Origin: Chryseobacterium antibioticum
GTDB lineage: Bacteria > Bacteroidota > Bacteroidia > Flavobacteriales > Weeksellaceae
Assembly (NCBI RefSeq): GCF_012927325.1
Contig: NZ_JABBGI010000011.1
Span: 90,707 to 154,706, forward strand
Direction: 5' to 3'
Length of the DNA: 64,000 bases
The stretch's first letter is position 1; each line of letters begins with the position of its first letter. The position numbers were made by a program, and so were the translations under genes. Under the pieces are notes generated by a model, which saw only the letters and a list, made by a program, of their open reading frames with translations, was not told the DNA's origin and did no database searches. This document shows, in pieces, positions 33,714 through 42,513 of the stretch.

Positions 33714-35291
33714 ATGGCAGAAATAAATCCGGCAGAAGTATCTGCGATCTTAAAACAACAGTTGGCCAACTTCGACACTCAATCCAACGTTGAGGAAGTA
33801 GGTACAGTTTTAACCATCGGTGATGGTATTGCTCGTGTATACGGGTTAGAAAATGTACAGTACGGTGAGTTGGTGAAGTTTGCTAGTGATGTAGAAGGTA
33901 TTGTACTTAACCTTGAGGAAGACAACGTAGGTGTTGCTCTACTTGGTGAAAGTAAATTGGTAAAAGAAGGAGATACAGTAAGAAGAACAAACAGAATCTC
34001 TTCTATCAAAGTAGGAGAAGGTATGTTAGGGAGAGTAGTAGATACTCTAGGTAACCCAATCGATGGTAAAGGACCAATCGAAGGAGAACTTTACGAAATG
34101 CCATTGGAAAGAAAAGCTCCTGGAGTTATCTTCAGACAGCCGGTAACTGAACCTTTACAGACAGGTATCGTTGCGATTGACTCTATGATCCCTGTAGGAA
34201 GAGGACAGAGAGAGCTTATCATTGGTGACAGACAGACAGGTAAAACTACTGTTGCGATCGATACGATCATCAACCAGAGAGAATTTTTTGATGCAGGACA
34301 GCCTGTATATTGTATATATGTTGCTATCGGTCAGAAAGCTTCTACTGTAGCACAAATCGTTAAAACCCTTTCTGATAAAGGAGCTTTAGCATATACTGTA
34401 ATTGTTGCGGCTAACGCATCAGATCCAGTTCCAATGCAGGTATATTCTGCAATGGCAGGAGCATCTATCGGTGAGTTCTTCAGAGACTCTGGTAGACCAG
34501 CATTGATCGTTTATGATGATTTATCTAAACAAGCAGTAGCATACCGTGAGCTTTCTCTACTATTGAGAAGACCACCGGGCCGTGAAGCTTATCCTGGAGA
34601 CGTTTTCTATCTTCACTCAAGACTATTGGAAAGAGCAGCAAAAGTTATCGCTGATGACAAAATTGCTAGCCAAATGAATGATTTACCTGAGTCTTTAAGA
34701 CCAATCGTAAAAGGAGGAGGTTCATTAACTGCCCTTCCAATTATCGAAACTCAGGCTGGTGACGTTTCTGCGTATATTCCAACAAACGTAATCTCTATTA
34801 CAGACGGACAGATCTTCTTGGAGTCTGATCTATTCAACTCAGGGGTTCGTCCTGCGATCAACGTAGGGATCTCTGTATCCAGAGTAGGAGGTAACGCTCA
34901 GATCAAATCAATGAAAAAAGTATCTGGTACTCTTAAATTAGACCAGGCTCAGTATAAAGAATTGGAAGCGTTCGCTAAGTTCGGTTCTGATCTTGATGCT
35001 TCTACTTTAGCAGTAATCTCTAAAGGAGAAAGAAACGTAGAGCTTCTTAAGCAGCCGGTAAACTCTCCGCTTCCTGTAGATAGCCAAGTTGCTATGATTT
35101 ATGCAGGTACAGAGAACTTAATGAGAAACGTTCCTATCAAGAAAGTAAAAGAATTCCAAATCGAATATATCGCATTCTTAAGATCTAAGCATCCTGAAAC
35201 TATGGCTGCTCTTAAAGCTGGGAAAATCGACAACGATATTACAAACGTTCTTAAGCAGGCAGCTAACGATTTAGCTTCTAAATATAACTAA
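33714..35291 (+). CDS. atpA: F0F1 ATP synthase subunit alpha
   Basis: Alpha is the non-catalytic nucleotide-binding subunit of F1. The 525-residue length is standard. Walker A GDRQTGKT is at 171-178, with [20 protein letters not shown], the [20 protein letters not shown] segment and the arginine-finger region [11 protein letters not shown]. It follows an 83-base spacer with a weak ACTTCT/AGAAGT hairpin. Subunits beta and epsilon are not in the window, as usual for Bacteroidota. Confidence 0.98.
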   Translation: MAEINPAEVSAILKQQLANFDTQSNVEEVGTVLTIGDGIARVYGLENVQYGELVKFASDVEGIVLNLEEDNVGVALLGESKLVKEGDTVRRTNRISSIKVGEGMLGRVVDTLGNPIDGKGPIEGELYEMPLERKAPGVIFRQPVTEPLQTGIVAIDSMIPVGRGQRELIIGDRQTGKTTVAIDTIINQREFFDAGQPVYCIYVAIGQKASTVAQIVKTLSDKGALAYTVIVAANASDPVPMQVYSAMAGASIGEFFRDSGRPALIVYDDLSKQAVAYRELSLLLRRPPGREAYPGDVFYLHSRLLERAAKVIADDKIASQMNDLPESLRPIVKGGGSLTALPIIETQAGDVSAYIPTNVISITDGQIFLESDLFNSGVRPAINVGISVSRVGGNAQIKSMKKVSGTLKLDQAQYKELEAFAKFGSDLDASTLAVISKGERNVELLKQPVNSPLPVDSQVAMIYAGTENLMRNVPIKKVKEFQIEYIAFLRSKHPETMAALKAGKIDNDITNVLKQAANDLASKYN

Positions 35292-35301
35292 AATCTTCAT
35301 T

Positions 35302-35338
35302 GTTTAAGGTTTAGAATGTCAAGTTTTAAACCTTAAAC
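35302..35338 (+). repeat. Hairpin and repetitive patch between atpA and atpG
   Basis: GTTTAAGGTTTA (35302-35313) and TAAACCTTAAAC (35327-35338) are perfect inverse copies. The patch continues with TTTAGACC and ATAAACTTTGAACC units to about 35360, like the rpsR-rplI spacer. Confidence 0.6.
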
Positions 35339-35367
35339 TTTAGACCATAAACTTTGAACCCAAATTA

Positions 35368-36234
35368 ATGGCAAACTTAAAAGAAATACGAGGCAGAATT
35401 ACGTCAATTTCATCTACGATGCAGATCACACGTGCTATGAAAATGGTTTCCGCAGCGAAGCTTAAAAAAGCGCAGGATGCAATCGTAATGTTAAGACCTT
35501 ACTCTGAAAAACTACAGGAAATCATCCAGAATGTAAATTCTAGCTCTGATCCTGATCAGATTTCTGTTTATGCTCAAAAAAGAGAAGTGAAAAGAATTCT
35601 TTTCATCGCTGTTACTTCAAACAGAGGTCTTGCAGGAGCTTTTAACTCTTCTATTGTAAAAGAACTGAATATTCAGTTTAAGAATAAATCTCAGTACGAA
35701 GTTGAAGTTCTTACCATCGGTAAAAAAGCTTTTGACGCTGTAAGAAAAACCCGTCAGGTCTATTCTAATGAAAGTGCTGTTTTTGATAACTTAAACTTTG
35801 ATACAGTATCTCATGTTACTGAAGGAGTAATGAGCAGCTTCAAAGAAGGTAAATTTGACGAAGTTTATTTGATCTATAATAAATTTGTTAATGCTGCTAC
35901 TCAGGAAGTAACCGCTGAACAGCTTCTTCCTATTTCTATGGCTGAAAAAGCTGAAGAAACTCAGGTAGAAACAGATTATATCTTTGAGCCGAATAGAAAT
36001 GAAATTTTGGATAACTTGATTCCTAAAGCGATCAAAACTCAGGTTTTCAAAGCAGTTTTAGATTCAGTAGCATCTGAGCACGGTGCGAGAATGACGGCGA
36101 TGCACAAAGCTACAGATAACGCACAGGAACTTAAGAATGACCTTGTGATTTTCTACAACAAAGCAAGACAGGCTGCTATTACAAACGAAATCTTAGAGAT
36201 CGTTTCAGGAGCAGAAGCTTTGAAAAATTCATAA
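35368..36234 (+). CDS. atpG: F0F1 ATP synthase subunit gamma
   Basis: Gamma is the rotating central stalk. The 288-residue protein has the family ends: ANLKEIRGRITSISSTMQIT plus RAMKMVSAAKLKKAQ at the N-terminus, and EHGARMTAMHKATDNAQELK with ARQAAITNEILEIVSGAEAL at the C-terminus. Last gene of the operon, closed by a terminator. Confidence 0.97.
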   Translation: MANLKEIRGRITSISSTMQITRAMKMVSAAKLKKAQDAIVMLRPYSEKLQEIIQNVNSSSDPDQISVYAQKREVKRILFIAVTSNRGLAGAFNSSIVKELNIQFKNKSQYEVEVLTIGKKAFDAVRKTRQVYSNESAVFDNLNFDTVSHVTEGVMSSFKEGKFDEVYLIYNKFVNAATQEVTAEQLLPISMAEKAEETQVETDYIFEPNRNEILDNLIPKAIKTQVFKAVLDSVASEHGARMTAMHKATDNAQELKNDLVIFYNKARQAAITNEILEIVSGAEALKNS

Positions 36235-36257
36235 AGAATTATTTAAATATCATACTA

Positions 36258-36286
36258 AAGCATCGACATTGTCGGTGCTTTTTTTG
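36258..36286 (+). terminator. Terminator of the atp operon
   Basis: An AAGCATCGAC / GTCGGTGCTT stem (one G-T pair) with an ATT loop is followed by seven T. Confidence 0.88.
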
Positions 36287-36580
36287 TGATTATAGTTTGG
36301 GAGAGGGAAGCTTGAAGTTATTTTTTTGGGTTTTAAATGCCTTTTATCAGCAATCAATAATGCTTTAGTAGTTCTTTATCCTGTAAAACCTCTGATCTTT
36401 CTGTATCGACATTCCTTATTCAGAAAAGATTTTAAATCGTTTTTGAGTACTCTGGAAACCTCCATTTTTCTGCTTCTATCCTGCATCTTAGAAAATTACA
36501 TTCCCAAAATATCTTAACCCCAGTACAGGTTATTTTTATTTTATCTATCTTTGTACACTAAAATATTATACAACTTCTAA
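36287..36580. other. 294-bp spacer before the CNNM gene
   Basis: I see no convincing gene. A 63-codon plus-strand frame and a 36-codon minus-strand frame have no signature. A promoter box lies at 36546. Confidence 0.4.
36546..36553 (+). promoter_or_regulatory. TAnnTTTG -7 box for the CNNM/clpS unit
   Basis: TATCTTTG lies 27 bases upstream of the ATG at 36581. Confidence 0.5.
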
Positions 36581-37939
36581 ATGGACTCGGACATAGTCAG
36601 GCTTTTGCTAGCCTTATTTCTTGTTTTACTAAATGGCTTTTTCGTAGCCGCAGAATTTTCAATTGTTAAAGTTCGTTACTCACAAATCCAGTTAAAAGCC
36701 GCCGAAGGTAACTCTATGGCGAAACAGGCAGAGCATATTATCAAGCATCTTGATGAGTACCTGTCTGCAACGCAGCTTGGAATTACATTAGCGTCTCTTG
36801 CGTTGGGTTGGGTAGGTGAAAGTGCGCTTCACCATGTCGTAGAAAGTATTTTCCATTCTTTGAATGTTGAATTGGCTCAAACGACCATTACCACTATTTC
36901 AGTGGTAACCAGTTTTGTTTTAATTACCGTAATGCATATTGTGTTTGGAGAACTTATTCCAAAGTCAATTGCCATCAGAAAATCGGAAGCAACTACAATG
37001 GCTACAGCAGTTCCATTGAGAGTTTTTTATACCATCTTTAAACCGTTTATCTGGTTGATGAACCTGATGTCTAATACTTTTTTAAGATTAGTAAAGATAC
37101 ATCCGGCTTCAGAACAGGAAATTCACTCTACCGAAGAGCTTCAGCTTTTGGTAAAACAAAGTGCAGATAGCGGTGAGATAGAAGAAGAGAACTACGAGAT
37201 CATCAAAAATGCATTTGACTTTACAGATCATTCTGCAAAACAGATCATGGTGCCCAGACAGAATATTACCTCTATCGACTTTGAGGAAGATATCAATGAA
37301 ATTATCAATATGATCATGGATAGCGGCTATTCGCGTATCCCCGTGTATCTTGACTCCATAGACAATGTGATCGGAATTTTCTATACTAAGGAGATTATCA
37401 GAGAATATGTCAAAAGAAAAGGCAATCTTAACCACGATGATCTTAAAGATCTGATGCGTGATACGTTTTTCGTTGTAGGCAGCAAAAAGATTTCAGATCT
37501 CCTGAAGACATTCCAGCAGAAAAAACAGCACCTTGCCATCGTTATTGACGAATTTGGAGGAACTGAAGGGATTATTACCTTAGAAGATATTCTGGAAGAG
37601 CTGGTGGGAGAAATACAGGATGAAGAAGATGATGAAGATAAACTGGTTGATAAAATAGGCGATAATATCTATTGGGTCCAGGCTACACAGCCACTGGATG
37701 AAATCAACGAACATTTGCCTAAAAAATTACCTCTTTCTGAGGAAAGTGAATATAATTCACTGGCAGGATTCATTCTTCATGAATTGGAAGATATTCCCGA
37801 AGAAAATGATGAGTTTGATCTGGAAAACTACCATTTCAAAATCCTGAAAATGAATAATAAGAGTGTAGAACTCGTAGAATTAGTGTATGAAGGCCCGAAC
37901 ATACTGAGTGATCTGGCTGATAAAATAGGTGAAGTTTAA
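36581..37939 (+). CDS. CNNM/CorC-type hemolysin family transporter
   Basis: The 452-residue protein has an N-terminal DUF21/CNNM membrane domain (LLLALFLVLLNGFFVAAEFS and three more helices to about residue 160), a CBS pair (about 215-335; VPRQNITSIDFEED, DEFGGTEGIITLEDILEELV), and a C-terminal CorC_HlyC domain (about 360-440, LPLSEESEYNSLAGFILHEL). The family is linked to magnesium or cobalt export and is often called hemolysin without proof. It overlaps the clpS region at its end. Confidence 0.93.
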   Translation: MDSDIVRLLLALFLVLLNGFFVAAEFSIVKVRYSQIQLKAAEGNSMAKQAEHIIKHLDEYLSATQLGITLASLALGWVGESALHHVVESIFHSLNVELAQTTITTISVVTSFVLITVMHIVFGELIPKSIAIRKSEATTMATAVPLRVFYTIFKPFIWLMNLMSNTFLRLVKIHPASEQEIHSTEELQLLVKQSADSGEIEEENYEIIKNAFDFTDHSAKQIMVPRQNITSIDFEEDINEIINMIMDSGYSRIPVYLDSIDNVIGIFYTKEIIREYVKRKGNLNHDDLKDLMRDTFFVVGSKKISDLLKTFQQKKQHLAIVIDEFGGTEGIITLEDILEELVGEIQDEEDDEDKLVDKIGDNIYWVQATQPLDEINEHLPKKLPLSEESEYNSLAGFILHELEDIPEENDEFDLENYHFKILKMNNKSVELVELVYEGPNILSDLADKIGEV

Positions 37940-37949
37940 AGAGAGAGAA

Positions 37950-38255
37950 ATGATTTTTTATAACAGCATAAAAGATTACGAAGATCCAAAACGTCAGTAT
38001 GAAGAAGAAGTACTGGTTTTGGATGATACGGATGAAGTGTATAAGCTAGTTCTTCACAATGATGACATTCACACATTTGATTATGTGATTGATTGTCTGG
38101 TTGAGATCTGCAAACACACCATGGAACAGGCAGAGCAATGTACCATGCTGGTGCATTACAAAGGCAAATGCACAGTAAAAACAGGCTCACTGGATCTTCT
38201 GAAGCCTATGCATGAAAAACTGCTTTCAAGAGAATTATCAAGCGAAATAGTATAA
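37950..38255 (+). CDS. clpS: ATP-dependent Clp protease adaptor ClpS
   Basis: ClpS delivers N-degron substrates to ClpAP. The 101-residue form starts at the ATG at 37950 (a GTG at 37929 inside the previous gene is less likely; GAGAGAG before the ATG looks like a ribosome site in purine content). Key motif: YKLVLHNDDIHTFDYVIDCL, whose NDD and His contact the N-degron; then MVHYKGK-like LVHYKGKCTVKTG. It lies 10 bases after the CNNM gene. Confidence 0.92.
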   Translation: MIFYNSIKDYEDPKRQYEEEVLVLDDTDEVYKLVLHNDDIHTFDYVIDCLVEICKHTMEQAEQCTMLVHYKGKCTVKTGSLDLLKPMHEKLLSRELSSEIV

Positions 38256-38260
38256 ATAGA

Positions 38261-38286
38261 ACTCTGCCAATGGCAGAGTTTTTTAT
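38261..38286 (+). terminator. Terminator after clpS
   Basis: AACTCTGCC / GGCAGAGTT with an AAT loop is followed by TTTTT. Confidence 0.88.
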
Positions 38287-38358
38287 TGAAGTCATAATTT
38301 ATTAAAATAAGACACATTTTTCTGCTAGGATTGTTTTACTTGCATTCATCTAAAATAG

Positions 38359-38366
38359 TATATTTG
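38359..38366 (+). promoter_or_regulatory. TAnnTTTG -7 box for udk-divIC
   Basis: TATATTTG lies 26 bases upstream of udk. Confidence 0.5.
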
Positions 38367-38392
38367 TACCAACTATAAAGAAACAAAAAAGA

Positions 38393-39007
38393 ATGCTTGT
38401 AATAGGAATTGCTGGAGGTACAGGATCCGGCAAAACTACAGTTGTTGACAAAATACTTCAACAGCTTGATATTGAAGGAATGAATATCCTTTCTCAGGAT
38501 AATTATTATCACGACAACCCGAATCTGACATTGACCGAGAGAGAAGCGCTCAATTATGATCATCCGAAGTCGATAGATTTTGATTTAATGATAAAACATG
38601 TGAAAGCTTTAAAAAACAATGAGCCCATAGAACAGCCCATTTACAGCTTTGTAACACATTCCAGAACGGGCGACCACGTCACTGTAGAACCTAAAAATGT
38701 ATTGGTAGTAGAAGGTATTCTGGTCCTTACGAATAAAGAATTACTGAAGGAATTCGATTTAAAAGTATTCGTTCATGCTGATTCCGATGAAAGACTGATC
38801 AGGAGAATCAGAAGAGATACCCAGGAAAGGGGAAGAGACCTGAGTGAAGTTCTTCATCGTTACCAGACCACTCTGAAGCCAATGCATCAGGAATTCATAG
38901 AACCATCGAAGAATGAAGCAGATTTGATCATTCCGAATATGAGACAGAATTCCGTAGCGATTGATTTTTTAACCACTGTTATTAAAAATTCGTTGAGAAA
39001 ACATTAA
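38393..39007 (+). CDS. udk: Uridine kinase
   Basis: Udk phosphorylates uridine and cytidine in pyrimidine salvage. The 204-residue protein has P-loop GGTGSGKTT at residues 8-16, the SQDNYYHDNP substrate loop, NYDHPKSIDFDLM, and the lid RLIRRIRRDTQERGRDLSEV. It is one base upstream of the DivIC-like gene, forming a two-gene unit. Confidence 0.95.
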   Translation: MLVIGIAGGTGSGKTTVVDKILQQLDIEGMNILSQDNYYHDNPNLTLTEREALNYDHPKSIDFDLMIKHVKALKNNEPIEQPIYSFVTHSRTGDHVTVEPKNVLVVEGILVLTNKELLKEFDLKVFVHADSDERLIRRIRRDTQERGRDLSEVLHRYQTTLKPMHQEFIEPSKNEADLIIPNMRQNSVAIDFLTTVIKNSLRKH

Positions 39008-39008
39008 A

Positions 39009-39365
39009 ATGGAAGAAAACAAACTTATTAAAGACATTCAGCCGAAGTCCGAAACCTTCAAAACCATTCAGAAATATGTTCTGAATAAATACACCATTAC
39101 GATCTGTATGTTTCTGGTCTGGATGATTTTCTTTGATAAAACCTCTTTCCTTGTTATTAATGAACTGAACGGCGAAATCAGCCGATATGAAGACCAGCTG
39201 GAATACTATAAAAAGGAATACGAAAAAAATGATACTTTTTATAAAAAGCTGATGAACAATAAATCGGAAAAAGAAAAATACGCGCGTGAAAATTATTTTA
39301 TGAAAAAACCGGATGAAGAGATCTTCATTTTGGTGGTAGACAGTGCCAACGTTGCTAAAAAATAA
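39009..39365 (+). CDS. FtsB/DivIC-type septum formation initiator
   Basis: The 118-residue bitopic protein has one membrane helix (TITICMFLVWMIFF, about 36-50) followed by a periplasmic coiled coil (LNGEISRYEDQLEYYKKEYE) and the family-typical KYARENYFMKKPDEEIFIL. It is expected to scaffold the divisome with FtsL- and FtsQ-like partners. Coupled to udk by a one-base gap. Confidence 0.88.
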   Translation: MEENKLIKDIQPKSETFKTIQKYVLNKYTITICMFLVWMIFFDKTSFLVINELNGEISRYEDQLEYYKKEYEKNDTFYKKLMNNKSEKEKYARENYFMKKPDEEIFILVVDSANVAKK

Positions 39366-39368
39366 AAG

Positions 39369-39555
39369 ATTTGAAAGGCGGAGAGTCAATTAGCTTCGCA
39401 GTGAAATGTCAGGAGTCAATTTTTACAATTCACGATTGACTTGCGTCGCAAAATTCACCATTCACATAAAAATTATAACAGAAATTATCAATCGTGAATT
39501 TTATAACTCACCATTAACTTGCGAAGCAAAATTCACGATTGACCCAAACAAATAG
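39369..39555. repeat. Dispersed repeat with TTGCnnnGCAA core, complex copy
   Basis: AATTCACGATTGA occurs at 39427-39439 and 39530-39542 and inverted at 39488-39500. Small palindromes TTGCGTCGCAA (39441-39451) and TTGCGAAGCAA (39519-39529) lie in the same relative position. A related element is at 49560-49645. No gene is present in the spacer. Confidence 0.7.
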
Positions 39556-39558
39556 CCA

Positions 39559-40722
39559 ATGTCCAATACAGATATCCTTCCAAACTGGGAAAAATTAGTA
39601 AAAAAACAGCTTAAAACAGAAGATATTTATTCCATTCTTAAGAAAGAAAATTTAGAAGGAATTGATGTCCAGCCTTTTTACAGCGAAGTTCAGAAACCAC
39701 TGGCCAACCTGCCAAAAGTTGAAGAAAGCACCCATTTGGTCGCAAGATATCATGAGAGTCTGGAAGAAGACGTATTTGCATTTCTTTTAGATCAGAACGT
39801 AGAAAACCTTGAGGAGAAAACAATTTTTGTTAACAATAAAGACCTTGCCGGCCATATCAGTCCAAAAGAAGAAGATCAATATTTTTCATTGATTGATGTT
39901 TTTAATGAAAATGAATGCTTGATTGATGATCAGCTGGCCAAAGAACTTTTATCCAAAGATTTCAAAAGAAATATCTGTGTTGATATTTCACTTCACCAGA
40001 ACGCCGGAGCAGCGATTTACCAGCAATTGGGAATTGCCTTGGCGAAAACAAAGGAACTTGTTGAAGTCTATGGCCCTGAAATTTTAAATAAACTGATCTT
40101 CAGAATAGCAGTAGGAGGAAATTATTTCTTTGAAATGGCTAAACTGAGAGCTTTTAAAATAGTCTTTAACCAACTTTCCAAAGAATACGGTTTAAATGAC
40201 ATTCCCTACATCTTTGCCGAAACTTCTTCGAGAAATAAAGCGATTGCAGATAGTGAAAACAATCTTATTCGTTCAACGCTAGAGCTGGCTTCAGCCATGA
40301 TCGCAGGAGCAGATGCTGTTTTCAGTACTAATTATCTGGTCAGCAGAAGTACGGATAATTCTGAAGAGATCTCTTTTAAACAGCAGATTGTTCTGGCGTA
40401 TGAAAGTATCATCAATGTATTTGAAGATGCATCGAACGGAAGCTATTATGTGGAAGACATTACCCGTCAGATTGCAGAAAAATCATGGGCATTGTTTATT
40501 GAGATCGAAGAAGGAGGCGGTTACCTGGAGCTGTTAAAGCAGGGAATTATTCAGAAAAAGATCTACGACCAGGCTGTTGAAGAACAGAAATGGGTGGAAG
40601 AAGGAAAAATAAAACTGATTGGAGTCAATTTATACCCCAAATTAGACGTTAAGAGGTCAATTGACGATCTGTATAGCGAAAAAGAAATAAAGGCGGTACG
40701 TTGGGCTGAAATGTTTGAGTAA
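39559..40722 (+). CDS. mutA: Methylmalonyl-CoA mutase small (beta) subunit, short form
   Basis: The 387-residue protein matches the TIM-barrel part of methylmalonyl-CoA mutase: NICVDISLHQNAGAAIYQQL, GGNYFFEMAKLRAFKIVF, FAETSSRNKAIADSENNLIR and EDITRQIAEKSWALFIEIEE. It lacks the C-terminal cobalamin-type domain, as expected for a non-catalytic partner. The large subunit is not next to it. The enzyme interconverts methylmalonyl-CoA and succinyl-CoA. Its stop overlaps the start of the DinB-like gene (TAATG). Confidence 0.88.
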   Translation: MSNTDILPNWEKLVKKQLKTEDIYSILKKENLEGIDVQPFYSEVQKPLANLPKVEESTHLVARYHESLEEDVFAFLLDQNVENLEEKTIFVNNKDLAGHISPKEEDQYFSLIDVFNENECLIDDQLAKELLSKDFKRNICVDISLHQNAGAAIYQQLGIALAKTKELVEVYGPEILNKLIFRIAVGGNYFFEMAKLRAFKIVFNQLSKEYGLNDIPYIFAETSSRNKAIADSENNLIRSTLELASAMIAGADAVFSTNYLVSRSTDNSEEISFKQQIVLAYESIINVFEDASNGSYYVEDITRQIAEKSWALFIEIEEGGGYLELLKQGIIQKKIYDQAVEEQKWVEEGKIKLIGVNLYPKLDVKRSIDDLYSEKEIKAVRWAEMFE

Positions 40723-41162
40723 TGAAAGAAAAACTGATTGATTTATTTGAATATACCCATCATTTTAATAAAGAAATGATCAAAGTTATTTCTGAAAACA
40801 TCACAAAAGTAGATGAAAAAACAGTTAGTCTAATCAATCATACACTGAATGCTCAGCAGATCTGGAACTCGCGGATACTAGACGAAAAATCATTTGAAGT
40901 CTGGCAGGTCAATCTTTTTGAGTCTCTTGACGGGATTAATCATCAAAATTTTCTGAAAAGTATTGATATCATTCAAAATCAGGATCTTGATACAAGAAAG
41001 GAATACTATAATTCAAGAGGAGCAAAATTTGAAAACAGTATTTTCGAAATGCTGTTCCACGCTATCAACCACTCAACCTATCACAGAGGGCAGATCAATT
41101 CTCTTCTAAAGCAAAACGGCATCGAACCTGTGTTAAAGGATTATATTTTTTATAAGAGGTAA
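40722..41162 (+). CDS. DinB-like four-helix protein
   Basis: The 146-residue protein has the DinB/YfiT-type helical-bundle pattern: an early His (FEYTHHFNKEMI), a central NAQQIWNSRIL and a C-terminal MLFHAINHSTYHRGQINSLL with the two His of the metal site. Family members include thiol-dependent transferases and damage-inducible proteins of unknown role. It is translationally coupled to mutA. Confidence 0.85.
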   Translation: MKEKLIDLFEYTHHFNKEMIKVISENITKVDEKTVSLINHTLNAQQIWNSRILDEKSFEVWQVNLFESLDGINHQNFLKSIDIIQNQDLDTRKEYYNSRGAKFENSIFEMLFHAINHSTYHRGQINSLLKQNGIEPVLKDYIFYKR

Positions 41163-41171
41163 AAAACAAAA

Positions 41172-41262
41172 GATGCTTCAACTTCATGGAGTATCATACC
41201 GAAATCAGTTATAACAGACTGTATAAGCGATGTCATGCTGAGCGGAGTCGAAGCATTTTAGT
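41172..41262. repeat. Short dispersed repeat (TGAGCGGAGTCGAAGCAT type)
   Basis: GTCATGCTGAGCGGAGTCGA continuing AGCATTTT (41234-41261) is a string I recall from intergenic DNA of many Bacteroidota. An imperfect inverse copy (ATGCTTCAACTTC) lies at about 41173, so the segment can fold back. Confidence 0.45.
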
Positions 41263-41309
41263 ATTCTAAAAATGATTCATGTATAAAATTTGAAAATTCC
41301 GGAAAATCT

Positions 41310-42458
41310 GTGGGAAATAATATAAAAAACAAAGAAATTCAGGACTATATCAATGCCAATCTAAATACAGATTTGCATGCTCAGCTATTAAAAAAATCTC
41401 CATTTCCAGACGTTTCGATGCAGGAAATCGTGCAGCAGATCAATGGAAAACAGACTGCTCAGAAGAAGTTCCCTTTTTTGCTGAAAGAAGGGATTATTTT
41501 CCCGCCACAGCTTAATTTAGAGCAGGCATCGTCAGAAAAGACAGCAGACTATAAATCACAGATCCTCAAAGGGAAAAAATTCATCGATTTGACCAGCGGT
41601 TTCGGAATTGATGCTTATTATTTATCTCAAAATTTTGATGAAGTTACTTTGGTAGAACAGAATCAGGAATTATTGGGTATTGTAGAACACAACTGGAATG
41701 TTTTAGGCAGAAAAGCGAAGTTTGTCAATCAGAATCTGGAAGATTTCTTACAGATCAATGAAGAACATTTCGACATTATCTATTTAGATCCGGCAAGAAG
41801 GGATCAGAACAAAAATAAAGTCTTTCTTCTGGAAGATCTTTCGCCAGATATTCTTCAGATCAGGAAAAAGTTGCTTCATATCGCGGACCAGATCGTTATA
41901 AAACTCTCTCCCCTGATCGATTTAAAGTACCTTATTTCAGTTTTGCCCGGTACTTTCAGGATAGAAATCATAGCCGTAAAAAACGATGTCAAAGAGGTCG
42001 TTATTTTCCTTTCCAATGAAGAAAAAGAAGGAATTATCGTTAACTGTATCAATCTTGAAAGTGACGAATCTGCTTTTACATTTATATTTGGGGAAGAAGA
42101 AAGTAGTCACGCCGTCTATTCTGAGCCCGAAAAATTCATCTATATTCCCAATAATGCGATTTTAAAAGCCGGAGTTTTTAATCTGATCTCAGAAAAATTT
42201 GGGTTGAAAAAACTCCATCCCAATAGTCATATTTATACTTCAGATCAAAAGATCAGTGATTTCCCCGGAAGAGTTTTTGAGATGGAAGTTGTTGAATCTA
42301 AACAGATTAAGAAGAAAGGGCAGTTCAATATCATTTCAAAGAATTACCCTTTAAAACCGGAAGATATCAAAAAGAAATATGCCATAAAAGACGGTGGAAA
42401 GGACTATCTTATTTTTACACAATCCAAAAAAGGTAAAATTATTTTAAAATCAGTCTAA
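41310..42458 (+). CDS. SAM-dependent methyltransferase of the PG_1098/THUMP-like group
   Basis: The 382-residue protein has a Rossmann methyltransferase core: motif I FIDLTSGFGIDAYYLS (about residue 93), VTLVEQNQELL, and motif IV IIYLDPARR (about 150). A C-terminal ferredoxin-like/THUMP-like part ends YLIFTQSKKGKIILK. The DPARR motif suggests RNA or protein modification; the substrate is unknown. No in-frame ATG precedes conserved sequence, so GTG at 41310 is the likely start. Confidence 0.85.
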   Translation: MGNNIKNKEIQDYINANLNTDLHAQLLKKSPFPDVSMQEIVQQINGKQTAQKKFPFLLKEGIIFPPQLNLEQASSEKTADYKSQILKGKKFIDLTSGFGIDAYYLSQNFDEVTLVEQNQELLGIVEHNWNVLGRKAKFVNQNLEDFLQINEEHFDIIYLDPARRDQNKNKVFLLEDLSPDILQIRKKLLHIADQIVIKLSPLIDLKYLISVLPGTFRIEIIAVKNDVKEVVIFLSNEEKEGIIVNCINLESDESAFTFIFGEEESSHAVYSEPEKFIYIPNNAILKAGVFNLISEKFGLKKLHPNSHIYTSDQKISDFPGRVFEMEVVESKQIKKKGQFNIISKNYPLKPEDIKKKYAIKDGGKDYLIFTQSKKGKIILKSV

Positions 42459-42486
42459 AAATGTTGCCGAAAAAAACAGGATTGCT

Positions 42487-42494
42487 TAATTTTG
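42487..42494 (+). promoter_or_regulatory. TAnnTTTG -7 box for the OmpA lipoprotein
   Basis: TAATTTTG lies 19 bases before the ATG at 42514. Confidence 0.5.
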
Positions 42495-42513
42495 GGGAAT
42501 CTAAAATTTAAGC

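Noticed and set aside
36326..36517. 63-codon plus-strand frame and a 36-codon minus-strand frame in the spacer after the atp terminator.
   Set aside because: Neither has a ribosome site, signal or family resemblance, and they overlap each other on opposite strands.
39369..39555. CRISPR-like array, because of repeated 13-base blocks.
   Set aside because: Spacing is irregular, one copy is inverted, blocks are too short and no cas genes are present.
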